Below the pieces are notes generated by a model, which saw only the letters and a program-made list of their open reading frames with translations, was not told where the DNA came from and did not search any database. Both the position numbers and the translations under genes were made by a program. A stretch of DNA of 64,000 nucleotides, taken from Pseudomonas sp. F(2018) (GTDB lineage Bacteria > Pseudomonadota > Gammaproteobacteria > Pseudomonadales > Pseudomonadaceae). Positions 33,231 through 42,360 of this stretch are shown in pieces (position 1 is the stretch's first letter; the number at the start of each line of letters is the position of its first letter). The stretch is taken from contig NZ_SCOM01000006.1 of assembly GCF_005508865.1 (NCBI RefSeq), positions 1 through 64,000 on the forward strand, written 5' to 3'.

Positions 33231-33260
33231 AAAAAAACAGGCCACCCGAGGGTGGCCTGA
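33231..33260 (-). terminator. rho-independent terminator of lpxC
   Basis: CAGGCCACCC (33238-33247) pairs with GGGTGGCCTG (33250-33259), and seven A at 33231-33237 are the U-tract in the minus-strand RNA. It closes the dcw-lpxC region and converges with dciA. Confidence 0.9.
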
Positions 33261-33285
33261 ATACAACAGAAGGGAGGGGTATTGC

Positions 33286-34197
33286 TTACACGGCCGCAAC
33301 CGGGCGCATGTAGGAGATCGGCGCGGTGCTGGCATCGTCGAAGATCACCACTTCCCAAGCATCTTTCTGCTCGATCAGGGTGCGCAGCAGACGATTGTTC
33401 AGCGCGTGTCCGGACTTGAAGCCCTTGAACTCGCCGATCAGGCTGTTGCCCAGCAAGTAGAGGTCGCCGATGGCGTCGAGGATCTTGTGCTTGACGAATT
33501 CGTCCTCGTAACGGAGGCCGTCTTCGTTGAGCACGCGGAACTCATCGACCACGATGGCGTTTTCCACGCTGCCGCCGAGTGCCAGGTTCTGCGAACGCAG
33601 GAACTCGATGTCGCGCATGAACCCGAAGGTACGGGCGCGGCTCACTTCCTTGACGAAGGAAGTGCTGGAGAAGTCGACGCTGGCGGTCTGGGTGCGACCA
33701 CGGAACACCGGATGATCGAAATCGATCTCGAAGCTCACCTTGAAGCCGTCGAAGGGCAGGAAGGTGGCGCGCTTGTCGCCCTCCTCCACTGTCACTTCGC
33801 GCAGCACGCGGATGAACTTCTTCGGTGCTTCCTGCTCTTCCAGGCCAGCAGACTGAATCAGGAATACAAAGGGACCGGCACTGCCGTCCATGATCGGGAC
33901 TTCTGACGCCGACAGCTCGACGTAGGCGTTGTCGATACCCAGGCCTGCCATGGCCGAAAGCAAGTGCTCGACGGTGTCCACCTTGACCTCACCATTGACC
34001 AGAGTGGTCGACATGGTGGTCTCACCGACATTCTCGGCGCGGGCGGGGATTTCCACGACCGGATCCAGATCGGTGCGACGGAACACGATACCGGTATCCA
34101 CCGGGGCCGGCTTGAGGGTCAGGTAAACCTTCTCCCCCGAGTGCAGGCCAACGCCGGTGGCTCGGATGATGTTCTTCAGGGTGCGTTGTCTGATCAT
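33286..34197 (-). CDS. lpxC: UDP-3-O-acyl-N-acetylglucosamine deacetylase
   Basis: This zinc deacetylase catalyses the committed step of lipid A synthesis. The 303 residues contain TVEHLLSAM (first zinc His and catalytic region), FVKHKILDAIGDLYL (zinc His and Asp) and GHALNN (catalytic His). The C terminus ends in the flexible tail seen in substrates of regulated proteolysis (MRPVAAV). A TATCAT (34244-34249) in the 106-bp gap after ftsZ suggests an own promoter. Confidence 0.98.
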   Translation of the reverse strand: MIRQRTLKNIIRATGVGLHSGEKVYLTLKPAPVDTGIVFRRTDLDPVVEIPARAENVGETTMSTTLVNGEVKVDTVEHLLSAMAGLGIDNAYVELSASEVPIMDGSAGPFVFLIQSAGLEEQEAPKKFIRVLREVTVEEGDKRATFLPFDGFKVSFEIDFDHPVFRGRTQTASVDFSSTSFVKEVSRARTFGFMRDIEFLRSQNLALGGSVENAIVVDEFRVLNEDGLRYEDEFVKHKILDAIGDLYLLGNSLIGEFKGFKSGHALNNRLLRTLIEQKDAWEVVIFDDASTAPISYMRPVAAV

Positions 34198-34303
34198 GGT
34201 TTTGGCTGCGCTTGTTGCGAACTGTTTTCAACAATGGGCGGCGATGATAGCAGAACCGCCCTTTGCTGAACACCAATCACCGATATACTCCTGATAGATA
34301 CCA

Positions 34304-35503
34304 TCAATCAGCCTGACGACGCAGGAAGGCCGGGATGTCCAGATAGTCCAGGTCGTCCTGAGTGTTCAGCTTGGCCGCGGCGGCACTGCCGGCGAGGCTT
34401 TGGCGCTGAACGGTCGGGCGCTCGTAGTCCTTGTAGTTGACAGCCGGTTGCTCGGCAGCGCGAGGAGCGGCGCTGATGGTGGCAGCCGGAACGGCAACGG
34501 CGGCAGCCGCGATGGTGTTGTCGACCACCTTGACCGGCTTCTCGATGCGCGCGCCCAGGCCGGTAGCGACCACGGTCACGTGCAGCTCGTCGCGCATGTC
34601 AGGATCGATCACCGCGCCGACCTTGACGGTGGCGTGCTCGGAGGCGAAGGCCTCGATGATCTCGCCGACCGCGGCGTACTCGCCCAGGGACAGATCCAGA
34701 CCGGCGGTGATGTTGACCAGGATACCGCGGGCGCCCTGCAGGTTGACGTCTTCCAGCAGCGGGTTGCGGATGGCGGCCTCGGTGGCCTCGCGAGCACGGT
34801 TCGGACCGCTGGCGCAGCCGGTACCCATCATGGCCATGCCCATTTCGCCCATCACGGTCTTCACGTCGGCGAAGTCGACGTTCATCAGGCCCGGACGCTG
34901 CATGATGTCGGAGATGCCGCGCACGGCGCCGGACAGCACGTCGTCAGCCTTGGCGAAGGCGGACAGCAGGCTGGCGTCCTTGCCGAGGATGGTCAGCAGC
35001 TTCTCGTTGGGGATGGTGATCAGCGAGTCGACCACGTCGGACAGGGCACGGATGCCCTCGTCGGCGACCTGCATGCGCTTGCGGCCTTCGAACGGGAACG
35101 GACGGGTCACCACGGCAACGGTGAGGATACCCATTTCCTTCGCCACTTCGGCGATGATCGGCGCCGCACCGGTACCGGTACCGCCACCCATGCCGGTGGT
35201 GATGAAGACCATGTCGGCGCCGCTCAGCACTTCGGCGATGCGCTCACGATCTTCCATGGCGGCCTGACGACCGATTTCCGGGTTGGTGCCGGCACCCAGC
35301 CCCTTGGTCACGCCCGGGCCGAGTTGCAGCACGGTGCGCGCGCCGACGTTCTTCAACGCCTGGGCATCGGTGTTGGCGCAGATGAATTCCACGCCTTCGA
35401 TGTTGTTCTTGATCATGTGGTTGACGGCGTTACCGCCGCCGCCGCCCACGCCGATGACTTTGATAACTGCGCTTTGTGGAGCGTTATCTACTAGTTCGAA
35501 CAT
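34304..35503 (-). CDS. ftsZ: cell division GTPase FtsZ
   Basis: This tubulin-like GTPase assembles the Z ring. The 399 residues have an N-terminal short tail, the tubulin signature GGGTGTGAAP, the T7-loop region and a variable linker (about 320-380). The conserved C-terminal peptide DYLDIPAFLRRQAD binds FtsA and ZipA. It follows ftsA by 51 bp and precedes lpxC. Confidence 0.98.
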   Translation of the reverse strand: MFELVDNAPQSAVIKVIGVGGGGGNAVNHMIKNNIEGVEFICANTDAQALKNVGARTVLQLGPGVTKGLGAGTNPEIGRQAAMEDRERIAEVLSGADMVFITTGMGGGTGTGAAPIIAEVAKEMGILTVAVVTRPFPFEGRKRMQVADEGIRALSDVVDSLITIPNEKLLTILGKDASLLSAFAKADDVLSGAVRGISDIMQRPGLMNVDFADVKTVMGEMGMAMMGTGCASGPNRAREATEAAIRNPLLEDVNLQGARGILVNITAGLDLSLGEYAAVGEIIEAFASEHATVKVGAVIDPDMRDELHVTVVATGLGARIEKPVKVVDNTIAAAAVAVPAATISAAPRAAEQPAVNYKDYERPTVQRQSLAGSAAAAKLNTQDDLDYLDIPAFLRRQAD

Positions 35504-35554
35504 TTCCCCTCTCCTTCTTTTTAGTTATCGCCTACAGCTACCGCGGGTTTCACA

Positions 35555-36799
35555 TCAGAAATTGCCCTGGACCCAGCGTTTCAGCCGTTCCAGTACCGGT
35601 GTTTTGGGCTCATCGCCATACTGAATCCCAGGCGCGTGGAAGCCGTCGGACTGCTTCCGCAGCCCGTACATCAGCAGGCCCACGCCTGTGGAATAAATTG
35701 GATTACGCACGACGTCGGTCAGTCCCTTGACGCTGTGGGGTACGCCCAAACGCACCGGCATGTGAAAGATCTCTTCGGCCAGTTCGACGGCGCCTTCCAT
35801 CTTGGCGGTGCCGCCGGTGAGGACAATCCCGGCCGGGATCATGTCCTCGTAGCCGCTGCGCCGCAGCTCGGCCTGGATGAGGGTGAAGAGCTCGTCGTAA
35901 CGGGGCTCGACAACCTCGGCCAGAGCTTGACGGGACAGCTCCCGCGGTGGCCGGTCTCCCACACTGGGAACCTTGATGGTTTCCCCTGGACCCGCCAGTT
36001 TGGCTAGGGCGCAAGCATACCGAATCTTGATTTCCTCGGCATACTGGGTCGGGGTGCGTAATGCCATTGCAATATCATTGGTGACCTGATCGCCGGCGAT
36101 CGGAATCACCGCCGTGTGACGTATCGCACCATCGGCGAAGATGGCGATGTCGGTGGTACCGCCACCGATGTCGACCAGGCACACACCCAGCTCCTTCTCG
36201 TCCTCGGTCAGCACCGAGTAGGCGGAAGCCAGCTGTTCCAGAATGATGTCGTCCACTTCCAGACCGCAGCGGCGCACGCACTTCTCGACGTTCTGCGCGG
36301 CGTTGGTGGCGCAGGTGACCACGTGCACCTTGGCCTCCAGGCGTACGCCGGACATGCCGAGCGGCTCGCGCACGCCCTCCTGGTTATCGATCACGTAGTC
36401 CTGCGGCAGGGTGTGCAGCACGCGCTGATCGGCCGGGATGGCTACGGCCTGGGCGGCATCGAGCACGCGCTCCAGGTCGGCCGGGCTCACTTCGCGGTCG
36501 CGGATGGCGACGATGCCGTGGCTGTTCAGGCTGCGGATATGGTTGCCGGCGATGCCGACGAAGGCCGAGTGGATGCGGCAGCCGGCCATCAGCTGCGCCT
36601 CTTCGATGGCGCGCTGGATCGACTGCACGGTGGATTCGATGTTCACCACCACGCCCTTCTTCAGGCCGCGCGACGGGCTGGTGCCGATACCGACGATATC
36701 CAGCTCGCCATCGGCCGTCACCTCGCCCACCAGCGCCACCACCTTGGAGGTGCCGATGTCCAGGCCGACGATCATCTTGCCGCTCTGCACGCTTGCCAT
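35555..36799 (-). CDS. ftsA: cell division protein FtsA
   Basis: This actin-like protein tethers FtsZ to the inner membrane. The 414 residues have phosphate-binding loops IVGLDIGTSKV and VDIGGGTTD plus an adenosine motif VLTGGTAKMEG. The C-terminal amphipathic membrane-targeting helix is at the very end (PVLERLKRWVQGNF). ATG 36799 (MASVQSGKMIVG) is chosen over the frame opening at 36898. It is 22 bp after ftsQ. Confidence 0.98.
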   Translation of the reverse strand: MASVQSGKMIVGLDIGTSKVVALVGEVTADGELDIVGIGTSPSRGLKKGVVVNIESTVQSIQRAIEEAQLMAGCRIHSAFVGIAGNHIRSLNSHGIVAIRDREVSPADLERVLDAAQAVAIPADQRVLHTLPQDYVIDNQEGVREPLGMSGVRLEAKVHVVTCATNAAQNVEKCVRRCGLEVDDIILEQLASAYSVLTEDEKELGVCLVDIGGGTTDIAIFADGAIRHTAVIPIAGDQVTNDIAMALRTPTQYAEEIKIRYACALAKLAGPGETIKVPSVGDRPPRELSRQALAEVVEPRYDELFTLIQAELRRSGYEDMIPAGIVLTGGTAKMEGAVELAEEIFHMPVRLGVPHSVKGLTDVVRNPIYSTGVGLLMYGLRKQSDGFHAPGIQYGDEPKTPVLERLKRWVQGNF

Positions 36800-36821
36800 G
36801 GTCTCTATTGTTCTCCTCGAT

Positions 36822-37694
36822 TCACTGGACGGCGACCGTCGCTTCGGTTGCCGTCGGCGGCACCGGCTCACGCCAGGCCACGGCCAGGCCGTTGGCATAG
36901 CGCAGGTCGATACGCGCGATATTCGCTATCTGCTGCTTGAGCACCTTGTCGTGGATGCCGGCGAACCGGCGCATCTTGTCGACCAGGTGATCCCGGCCCA
37001 GGAGGATGTCCACGCCCTGGGCGGTACTGATGAACCAGCTGCCGTGCTCGCGCAGCTCCAGGCTGCTGATGGTGAAACCCATCGGCCGCAACAGCTGGCT
37101 GAGCACCTGGTATTGCTGCATCACCTGCTGCTGGGCGCGTTGCGGCCCGGACAGCATCGGCAGGTGTTCGTAATTGGCCGCCTCGCGCGGGGCGAAGGCG
37201 CGGCCCTGATTGTTGAGCAGCGCCTCGTTGCCCCAGCGGGCCACCGGCAGCTGCTCTTCCAGGGTGATAGAGACCTGGTCCGGCCACACCCGGCGCACTT
37301 CGGCGTGGGCGATCCACGGCATCTGCTCCAGCTCGGCGCGCATGCCGGCCAGGTTGATGGTGAAGAAGCTGGCCGAGACATAGGGCGCGATGCGCTCCTG
37401 CACGGCCTGCTGGCTGATGTAGCTCAGCTCGCCCTGCACGCTGACCCGGGCAATCGGCCGGTCGGCATACGGCAGCAGGCGCTGGGCACCCTCGTAGGTA
37501 CCCAGGCCCAGGGCCACCAGCAACAGCGGCCAGCCCAGGCGCTTGAGGCCGCGGCCGACGCCACCGAAATCCGCCTTCGGCAGGCGCGCGGACAACGGTT
37601 CCTTGGCCACCATCCGGCTCGCGCCGCGCGCAGCGATAGGCTGACGCCGGGTGGCGCCTCCTATGGGCTGCGGGTGACGGAGGGTGGCGACCAT
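36822..37694 (-). CDS. ftsQ: cell division protein FtsQ
   Basis: This bitopic divisome protein links early and late proteins and binds FtsB-FtsL. The 290 residues comprise a basic cytoplasmic tail of about 50, one transmembrane helix (WPLLLVALGLGTYEGA), a POTRA domain (IARVSVQGELSYISQQAVQERIAPYV) and the beta domain. The long tail is usual in pseudomonads. It is three bases after ddlB. Confidence 0.96.
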   Translation of the reverse strand: MVATLRHPQPIGGATRRQPIAARGASRMVAKEPLSARLPKADFGGVGRGLKRLGWPLLLVALGLGTYEGAQRLLPYADRPIARVSVQGELSYISQQAVQERIAPYVSASFFTINLAGMRAELEQMPWIAHAEVRRVWPDQVSITLEEQLPVARWGNEALLNNQGRAFAPREAANYEHLPMLSGPQRAQQQVMQQYQVLSQLLRPMGFTISSLELREHGSWFISTAQGVDILLGRDHLVDKMRRFAGIHDKVLKQQIANIARIDLRYANGLAVAWREPVPPTATEATVAVQ

Positions 37695-37697
37695 GGT

Positions 37698-38639
37698 TTA
37701 GCCCCTCGCCTCTACGCTGTCGGCCAGGATCGCCAGCACCAAATGCTGGAAATCCAGACCGGCGGCGCGTGCGGCCATCGGCACCAGGCTGTGATCGGTC
37801 ATGCCCGGCACGGTGTTCACTTCCAGCAGCCAGAACTTGCCGCTGGCGTCCTGCATCACGTCGGCGCGCGCCCAACCCTGGGTGCCCACGGCCTCGCAGG
37901 CACGCGCGGTCAGTTCCTTCAGCTCGGCTTCCTTGTCGGCCGACAGGCCACAGGGAATGCGGTACTGGGTGTCATTGGCCAGGTACTTGGCGTCGTAGTC
38001 GTAGAAGGTGTGCGGAGTGCCCAGGCCGATGGGCGGCAGCACCTGGCCGCGCAGCATGGCGACGGTGTACTCGGGGCCATCGATCATCTGCTCGACCAGC
38101 ACCTGCGAGTCGTAGCGACTGGCATCTTTCCAGGCCGCGATCAGCGCCTCGACATCGGTGACCTTGGCCATGCCGATGCTGGAGCCCTCGTGGGCCGGCT
38201 TGACGAACAGCGGGAAGCCCAGCTCGGCAGCCGCAGCACGGCAGTCCTCTTCACTGGCCAAGGCAGCGTGGTTCGGCGTCGGCAGACCCAGGCTCAGCCA
38301 CACGCGCTTGGTGCGCAGCTTATCCATGGCCAGGGCGGAAGCGAGGATGCCGCTGCCGGTGTAGGGGATGCCGGCACATTCAAGCAGACCCTGCATGGAA
38401 CCGTCTTCGCCGCCACGGCCGTGCAGCACGATGAAGGCGCGGTCGATCTTCTCGGCGACCAGGCGCTGCAGGAAGTCGTCACCGACGTCGATGCCGAAGG
38501 CGTCCACACCGGCCGCCTGCAGGGCTGCCAGCACGGCAGCGCCGGACTTCAGCGACACCGCGCGCTCGGCGCTCTTGCCGCCGAACAGCACGGCGACGCG
38601 GCCGAAGGCCTTGGGATCGAGGGTGGAATGCAGGCTCAT
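37698..38639 (-). CDS. ddlB: D-alanine-D-alanine ligase
   Basis: This ATP-grasp enzyme forms D-Ala-D-Ala for the MurF step. The 313 residues contain GRVAVLFGGKSAERAVSL at the N terminus, KPAHEGSSIGMAKV (ATP lid) and LLEVNTVPGMTDHSLVP (metal-binding and substrate loop). Overlaps murC by 4 nt (ATGA). Confidence 0.97.
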   Translation of the reverse strand: MSLHSTLDPKAFGRVAVLFGGKSAERAVSLKSGAAVLAALQAAGVDAFGIDVGDDFLQRLVAEKIDRAFIVLHGRGGEDGSMQGLLECAGIPYTGSGILASALAMDKLRTKRVWLSLGLPTPNHAALASEEDCRAAAAELGFPLFVKPAHEGSSIGMAKVTDVEALIAAWKDASRYDSQVLVEQMIDGPEYTVAMLRGQVLPPIGLGTPHTFYDYDAKYLANDTQYRIPCGLSADKEAELKELTARACEAVGTQGWARADVMQDASGKFWLLEVNTVPGMTDHSLVPMAARAAGLDFQHLVLAILADSVEARG

Positions 38640-40084
38640 TTCAACTCACCTTGGACAGCGAACAGCGGGTGCTTGATCAGTTGTGGGGCCACGCCGCCGA
38701 TATCGCCGGCGCCCTGGCACAGCAGGATGTCGCCGGCACGCAGCAGCGGCTTGATGATCGGGGCCAGTTCGGTGCCACGCTCGACGTAGATCGGGTCGAG
38801 CTGGCCGCGTTGGCGAATGCTGTGGCACAGGTGGCGGCTGTCGGCACCGGGAATCGGTTCCTCACCGGCCGGGTAGACCTCCAGCAGCAGCAGGACCTTG
38901 GCGTCGCCAAGCACCTGAACGAAGTCGTCATATAGGTCGCGAGTACGGCTGTAACGGTGCGGCTGGTAGACCATCACCAGGCGGCGCTCCGGCCAGCCAC
39001 CGCGTACGGCCTTGATCACCGCAGCGACTTCGCGCGGGTGGTGACCGTAGTCGTCGACCAGCATCACGCTGCCGCCGTCCACTGGTAGTTCGCCGTACAC
39101 CTGGAAGCGCCGGCCGACACCCTGGAAGCCGGACAGACCGGCGACGATGGCGGCATCGTCGATGCCCTCGTCGGTGGCGATGGCGATGGTGGCCAGGGAA
39201 TTCAGCACGTTGTGGTTGCCCGGCATATTCACCGACACATCGAGCGGCTCGCGGTCGCGGCGCAGCACGGTGAAGAAGGTACGCATGCCTTCCTGGCGCA
39301 CGTTGATGGCGCGCACGTCGGCGTCCTCGGCGAAGCCGTAGGTCACGGTCGGACGGGCCACCTGCGGCAGCAGCTCGCGCACCACCGGGTCGTCCACGCA
39401 GAGCACGGCCAGACCGTAGAACGGCAGGTTGTGCAGGAATTCGATGAAGGTCTTCTTCAGAACGTTGAAGTCGCCGCCATAGGTGCTCATGTGGTCGGCG
39501 TCGATGTTGGTGACCACCGAGACCATTGGCTGCAGGTGCAGGAAGCTGGCGTCGCTCTCGTCCGCCTCGGCGATCAGGTAGCGGCTACTGCCGAGCTGGG
39601 CGTTGGTGCCGGCGGCATTCAGGCGGCCGCCGATGACGAAGGTCGGGTCCAGGCCGCCGGCGGCGAACACCGAGGCCAGCAGGCTGGTGGTGGTGGTCTT
39701 GCCGTGGGTACCGGCGACGGCGATGCCGTGACGGTAGCGCATCAGCTCGGCGAGCATCTCGGCGCGCGGCACCACCGGGATGCGGCGCTCCAGGGCGGTG
39801 GCGACTTCCGGGTTGCTGGTGTTCACCGCGCTGGACACCACCAGCACGTCGGCCTGCTCGGCATTCTCGGCGCGGTGGCCGATGAAGATGATCGCGCCGA
39901 AACTCTCCAGGCGCTCGGTCACGGCCGAGGCCTTGAGGTCGGAGCCGGACACTTCGTAGCCCAGGTTGAGCAGCACCTCGGCGATGCCACACATGCCGGC
40001 GCCGCCGATGCCGACGAAGTGGATGCGGCGGATGCGGCGCATGCGGCGGATTTCCGAACGGGCAGCAGCGGGAGACTTAGCCAC
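38636..40084 (-). CDS. murC: UDP-N-acetylmuramate-L-alanine ligase
   Basis: This first amino-acid-adding Mur ligase joins L-Ala to UDP-MurNAc. The 482 residues have the UDP-binding loop HFVGIGGAGMCGIAEVL, P-loop GTHGKTTT, central motif EADESDASF and a C-terminal domain with YQPHRYSRT. It overlaps murG by 8 nt and ddlB by 4 nt. Confidence 0.98.
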   Translation of the reverse strand: MAKSPAAARSEIRRMRRIRRIHFVGIGGAGMCGIAEVLLNLGYEVSGSDLKASAVTERLESFGAIIFIGHRAENAEQADVLVVSSAVNTSNPEVATALERRIPVVPRAEMLAELMRYRHGIAVAGTHGKTTTTSLLASVFAAGGLDPTFVIGGRLNAAGTNAQLGSSRYLIAEADESDASFLHLQPMVSVVTNIDADHMSTYGGDFNVLKKTFIEFLHNLPFYGLAVLCVDDPVVRELLPQVARPTVTYGFAEDADVRAINVRQEGMRTFFTVLRRDREPLDVSVNMPGNHNVLNSLATIAIATDEGIDDAAIVAGLSGFQGVGRRFQVYGELPVDGGSVMLVDDYGHHPREVAAVIKAVRGGWPERRLVMVYQPHRYSRTRDLYDDFVQVLGDAKVLLLLEVYPAGEEPIPGADSRHLCHSIRQRGQLDPIYVERGTELAPIIKPLLRAGDILLCQGAGDIGGVAPQLIKHPLFAVQGELK

Positions 40085-41147
40085 GGGCCACCTCCAGGCA
40101 GATTTCGACCACCGTGCGGGTGGCGTCCGGTTTGGCCAGGCTGCGCGCGGTGCGGCCCATGGCCTTGAGTTTTTCGGGATGCATCAGAACCTCGGTCAAC
40201 TGCGCGGCGAGCTTGTCCGCGTCAGTGGCATGTTGCGGCAGAAGGAAGGCGGCGCCCTCCTTGGCCAGATATTCGGCATTGCGGGTCTGGTGGTCGTCGA
40301 TCGCGTGCGGCAGCGGCACGAGGAAAGACGGCAGGCCGGCGGCGGCCAGTTCGCTGACGGTCAGCGCGCCGGCGCGGCAGATCACCAGGTCGGCCCAGGC
40401 ATAGGCACCGGCCATGTCCTTGATGAAGGGCGCGACCTCGGCTTCGACCGCGGCTTCGCGATAACGCTCCGCGGTGACTTGATCATGTTGCTTGCCGGCC
40501 TGGTGGAACACCTGCGGGCGCAGCTCGCCGGCCACTTTGGCCAGGGCCGCGGGCAGCAGCTTGTTCAGTGGTTCGGCGCCCAGGCTGCCGCCCAGCACCA
40601 GCAGGCGCGGCCGGCGCTTGCCCAGGGCATCGCGCGGGGTCTCGAGGAACAGCTCCTCACGCACCGGGTTGCCGGTGGTGCGCAGCTTGTCGCTCTTGCC
40701 GAAGGTGTTCGGGAAGGCCTCGCACACGCGACTGGCGAACGGCGCCAGGCTGCGGTTGGCGGTGCCGGCCACGGCGTTCTGTTCGTGGATCACCAGCGGC
40801 GCGCCGTTCATCCGCGCGGCCAGGCCGCCCGGACCGGTGACATAGCCACCCATGCCCAGCACGCAGACCGGCTGCAGCTCGCGCATCACCTTGCGCGCCT
40901 GCAGCAGCGCGCGGATCAGCTGGAACGGCGCCTTGAGCAGGGACAGCTTGCCCTTGCCGCGCAGGCCGGAGACCTGGATCAGGTGCAGCGGCAGCTCGGC
41001 CGCCGGCACCAGCTCGTTCTCGATGCCGCGCGGAGTGCCCAGCCAGTGCACGGCATAACCGCGCGCCTTGAACTCGCGGGCACAGGCCAGGGCCGGGAAC
41101 ACGTGGCCGCCGGTGCCGCCGGCCATGATCAGGACATTACCGCGCAT
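40077..41147 (-). CDS. murG: UDP-GlcNAc:lipid I N-acetylglucosaminyltransferase
   Basis: This peripheral inner-membrane GT-B enzyme makes lipid II. The 356 residues have the N-terminal loop MAGGTGGHVFPALA, HEQNAVAGTANR, and the donor-binding ICRAGALTVSELAAAGLPS. It overlaps ftsW by 11 nt and murC by 8 nt, showing tight coupling. Confidence 0.98.
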   Translation of the reverse strand: MRGNVLIMAGGTGGHVFPALACAREFKARGYAVHWLGTPRGIENELVPAAELPLHLIQVSGLRGKGKLSLLKAPFQLIRALLQARKVMRELQPVCVLGMGGYVTGPGGLAARMNGAPLVIHEQNAVAGTANRSLAPFASRVCEAFPNTFGKSDKLRTTGNPVREELFLETPRDALGKRRPRLLVLGGSLGAEPLNKLLPAALAKVAGELRPQVFHQAGKQHDQVTAERYREAAVEAEVAPFIKDMAGAYAWADLVICRAGALTVSELAAAGLPSFLVPLPHAIDDHQTRNAEYLAKEGAAFLLPQHATDADKLAAQLTEVLMHPEKLKAMGRTARSLAKPDATRTVVEICLEVARG

Positions 41148-42360
41148 GGCCGACCTCCTCGCTGTCGAAGAAGTCCGACTCGGTGAATTCCACTTCCTCG
41201 CTGCCCAGCTGGGTGCGACGTTCCCACTCGATGCGCAGGAGCATGGCCAGGCAGACGCAGCAGATGATCAGCGAGCTGCCGCCGTAGCTGAGGAACGGCA
41301 GGGTCAGGCCCTTGGTCGGCAGCAGGCCGACGTTCACGCCGATGTTGATCAGCACCTGGCCGATCCACTGCATGGCGATACCGTAGGCGACGTAGGCGGA
41401 GAACAGCTGCTTGGCCTTCTCCGCCCACAGGCCGATGTACAGGGCGCGCACGGCGACGAAGACGAACAGGCCGACGGTGGCCAAGGCGCCGACCATGCCC
41501 AGCTCCTCGGCCAGCACGGCGAAGACGAAGTCGGTGTGCGCTTCCGGCAGATAGAACTGCTTCTGGATGCTGTTGCCCAGACCGACGCCGAGCCATTCGC
41601 CGCGACCGAAGGCGATCAGCGCCTGGCTCAGTTGGTAGCCGGCGCCGTACTGGTCGGCCCAAGGGTCGACGAAGTTGGTCAGGCGCTCCAGGCGATAGGC
41701 CTGGCTGGTCATCACCAGCACGCCGAGGCCGAGCACCACGCCGGCCAGCGGAATGAAGCGCACCAGGTTGATGCCGCCGAGGAACAGCATGGCGATGCAG
41801 GAACCGAACAACACCACGGTGGCACCGAAGTCCGGCTCGGCCAGCAGCAGCACGGCCATCGGGCCGAGCACCAGCATCGGCTTGAGGAAGCCGGAGAGCT
41901 TCTCGCGCACTTCTTCCTGACGACGCACCAGGTAGCCGGCGATGAACACCACGGTGAACAGCTTGGCCAGCTCGGACGGCTGCAGGTTGAACAGGCCGAA
42001 GCCGATCCAGCGCTTGGCGCCGTTCACTTCGCGGCCGATGCCCGGCAGCAGCACCAGCACCAGCAGGACGAAGGCCACGATCAGCAGGCTGCCGCCGAAG
42101 CGCTGCCACATCGACATGGGGATCAGCAAGGTGAGCAGCGCGGCGGAGATGCCCAGGCCGAGGTAAATCAGGTGGCGGATCATGTGGTACAGCGGGTTGC
42201 CGGACATGGCCGCGGCCACTTCCGAGCTGGCCGAGGTGATCATCACCAGGCCCAGGCCGAGCAGCGCCAGGCAACCGGCCAGCAGCGGGAAGTCGAGGTC
42301 GATGCCGCGACGGGTACGCAGCGGCGACGGGGCGGCGAGCAGGCGGGCCAGCAGGGTCAT
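41137..42360 (-). CDS. ftsW: FtsW, septal SEDS peptidoglycan glycosyltransferase
   Basis: This polytopic SEDS polymerase works with FtsI at the septum. The 407 residues form about ten hydrophobic helices. Family signatures include NGAKRWIGFGLFNLQPSEL, the catalytic-region loop AHTDFVFAVLAEELGM and the late PTKGLTLPFLSYGGSSL. It overlaps murD by 4 nt and murG by 11 nt. Confidence 0.98.
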   Translation of the reverse strand: MTLLARLLAAPSPLRTRRGIDLDFPLLAGCLALLGLGLVMITSASSEVAAAMSGNPLYHMIRHLIYLGLGISAALLTLLIPMSMWQRFGGSLLIVAFVLLVLVLLPGIGREVNGAKRWIGFGLFNLQPSELAKLFTVVFIAGYLVRRQEEVREKLSGFLKPMLVLGPMAVLLLAEPDFGATVVLFGSCIAMLFLGGINLVRFIPLAGVVLGLGVLVMTSQAYRLERLTNFVDPWADQYGAGYQLSQALIAFGRGEWLGVGLGNSIQKQFYLPEAHTDFVFAVLAEELGMVGALATVGLFVFVAVRALYIGLWAEKAKQLFSAYVAYGIAMQWIGQVLINIGVNVGLLPTKGLTLPFLSYGGSSLIICCVCLAMLLRIEWERRTQLGSEEVEFTESDFFDSEEVGHAR

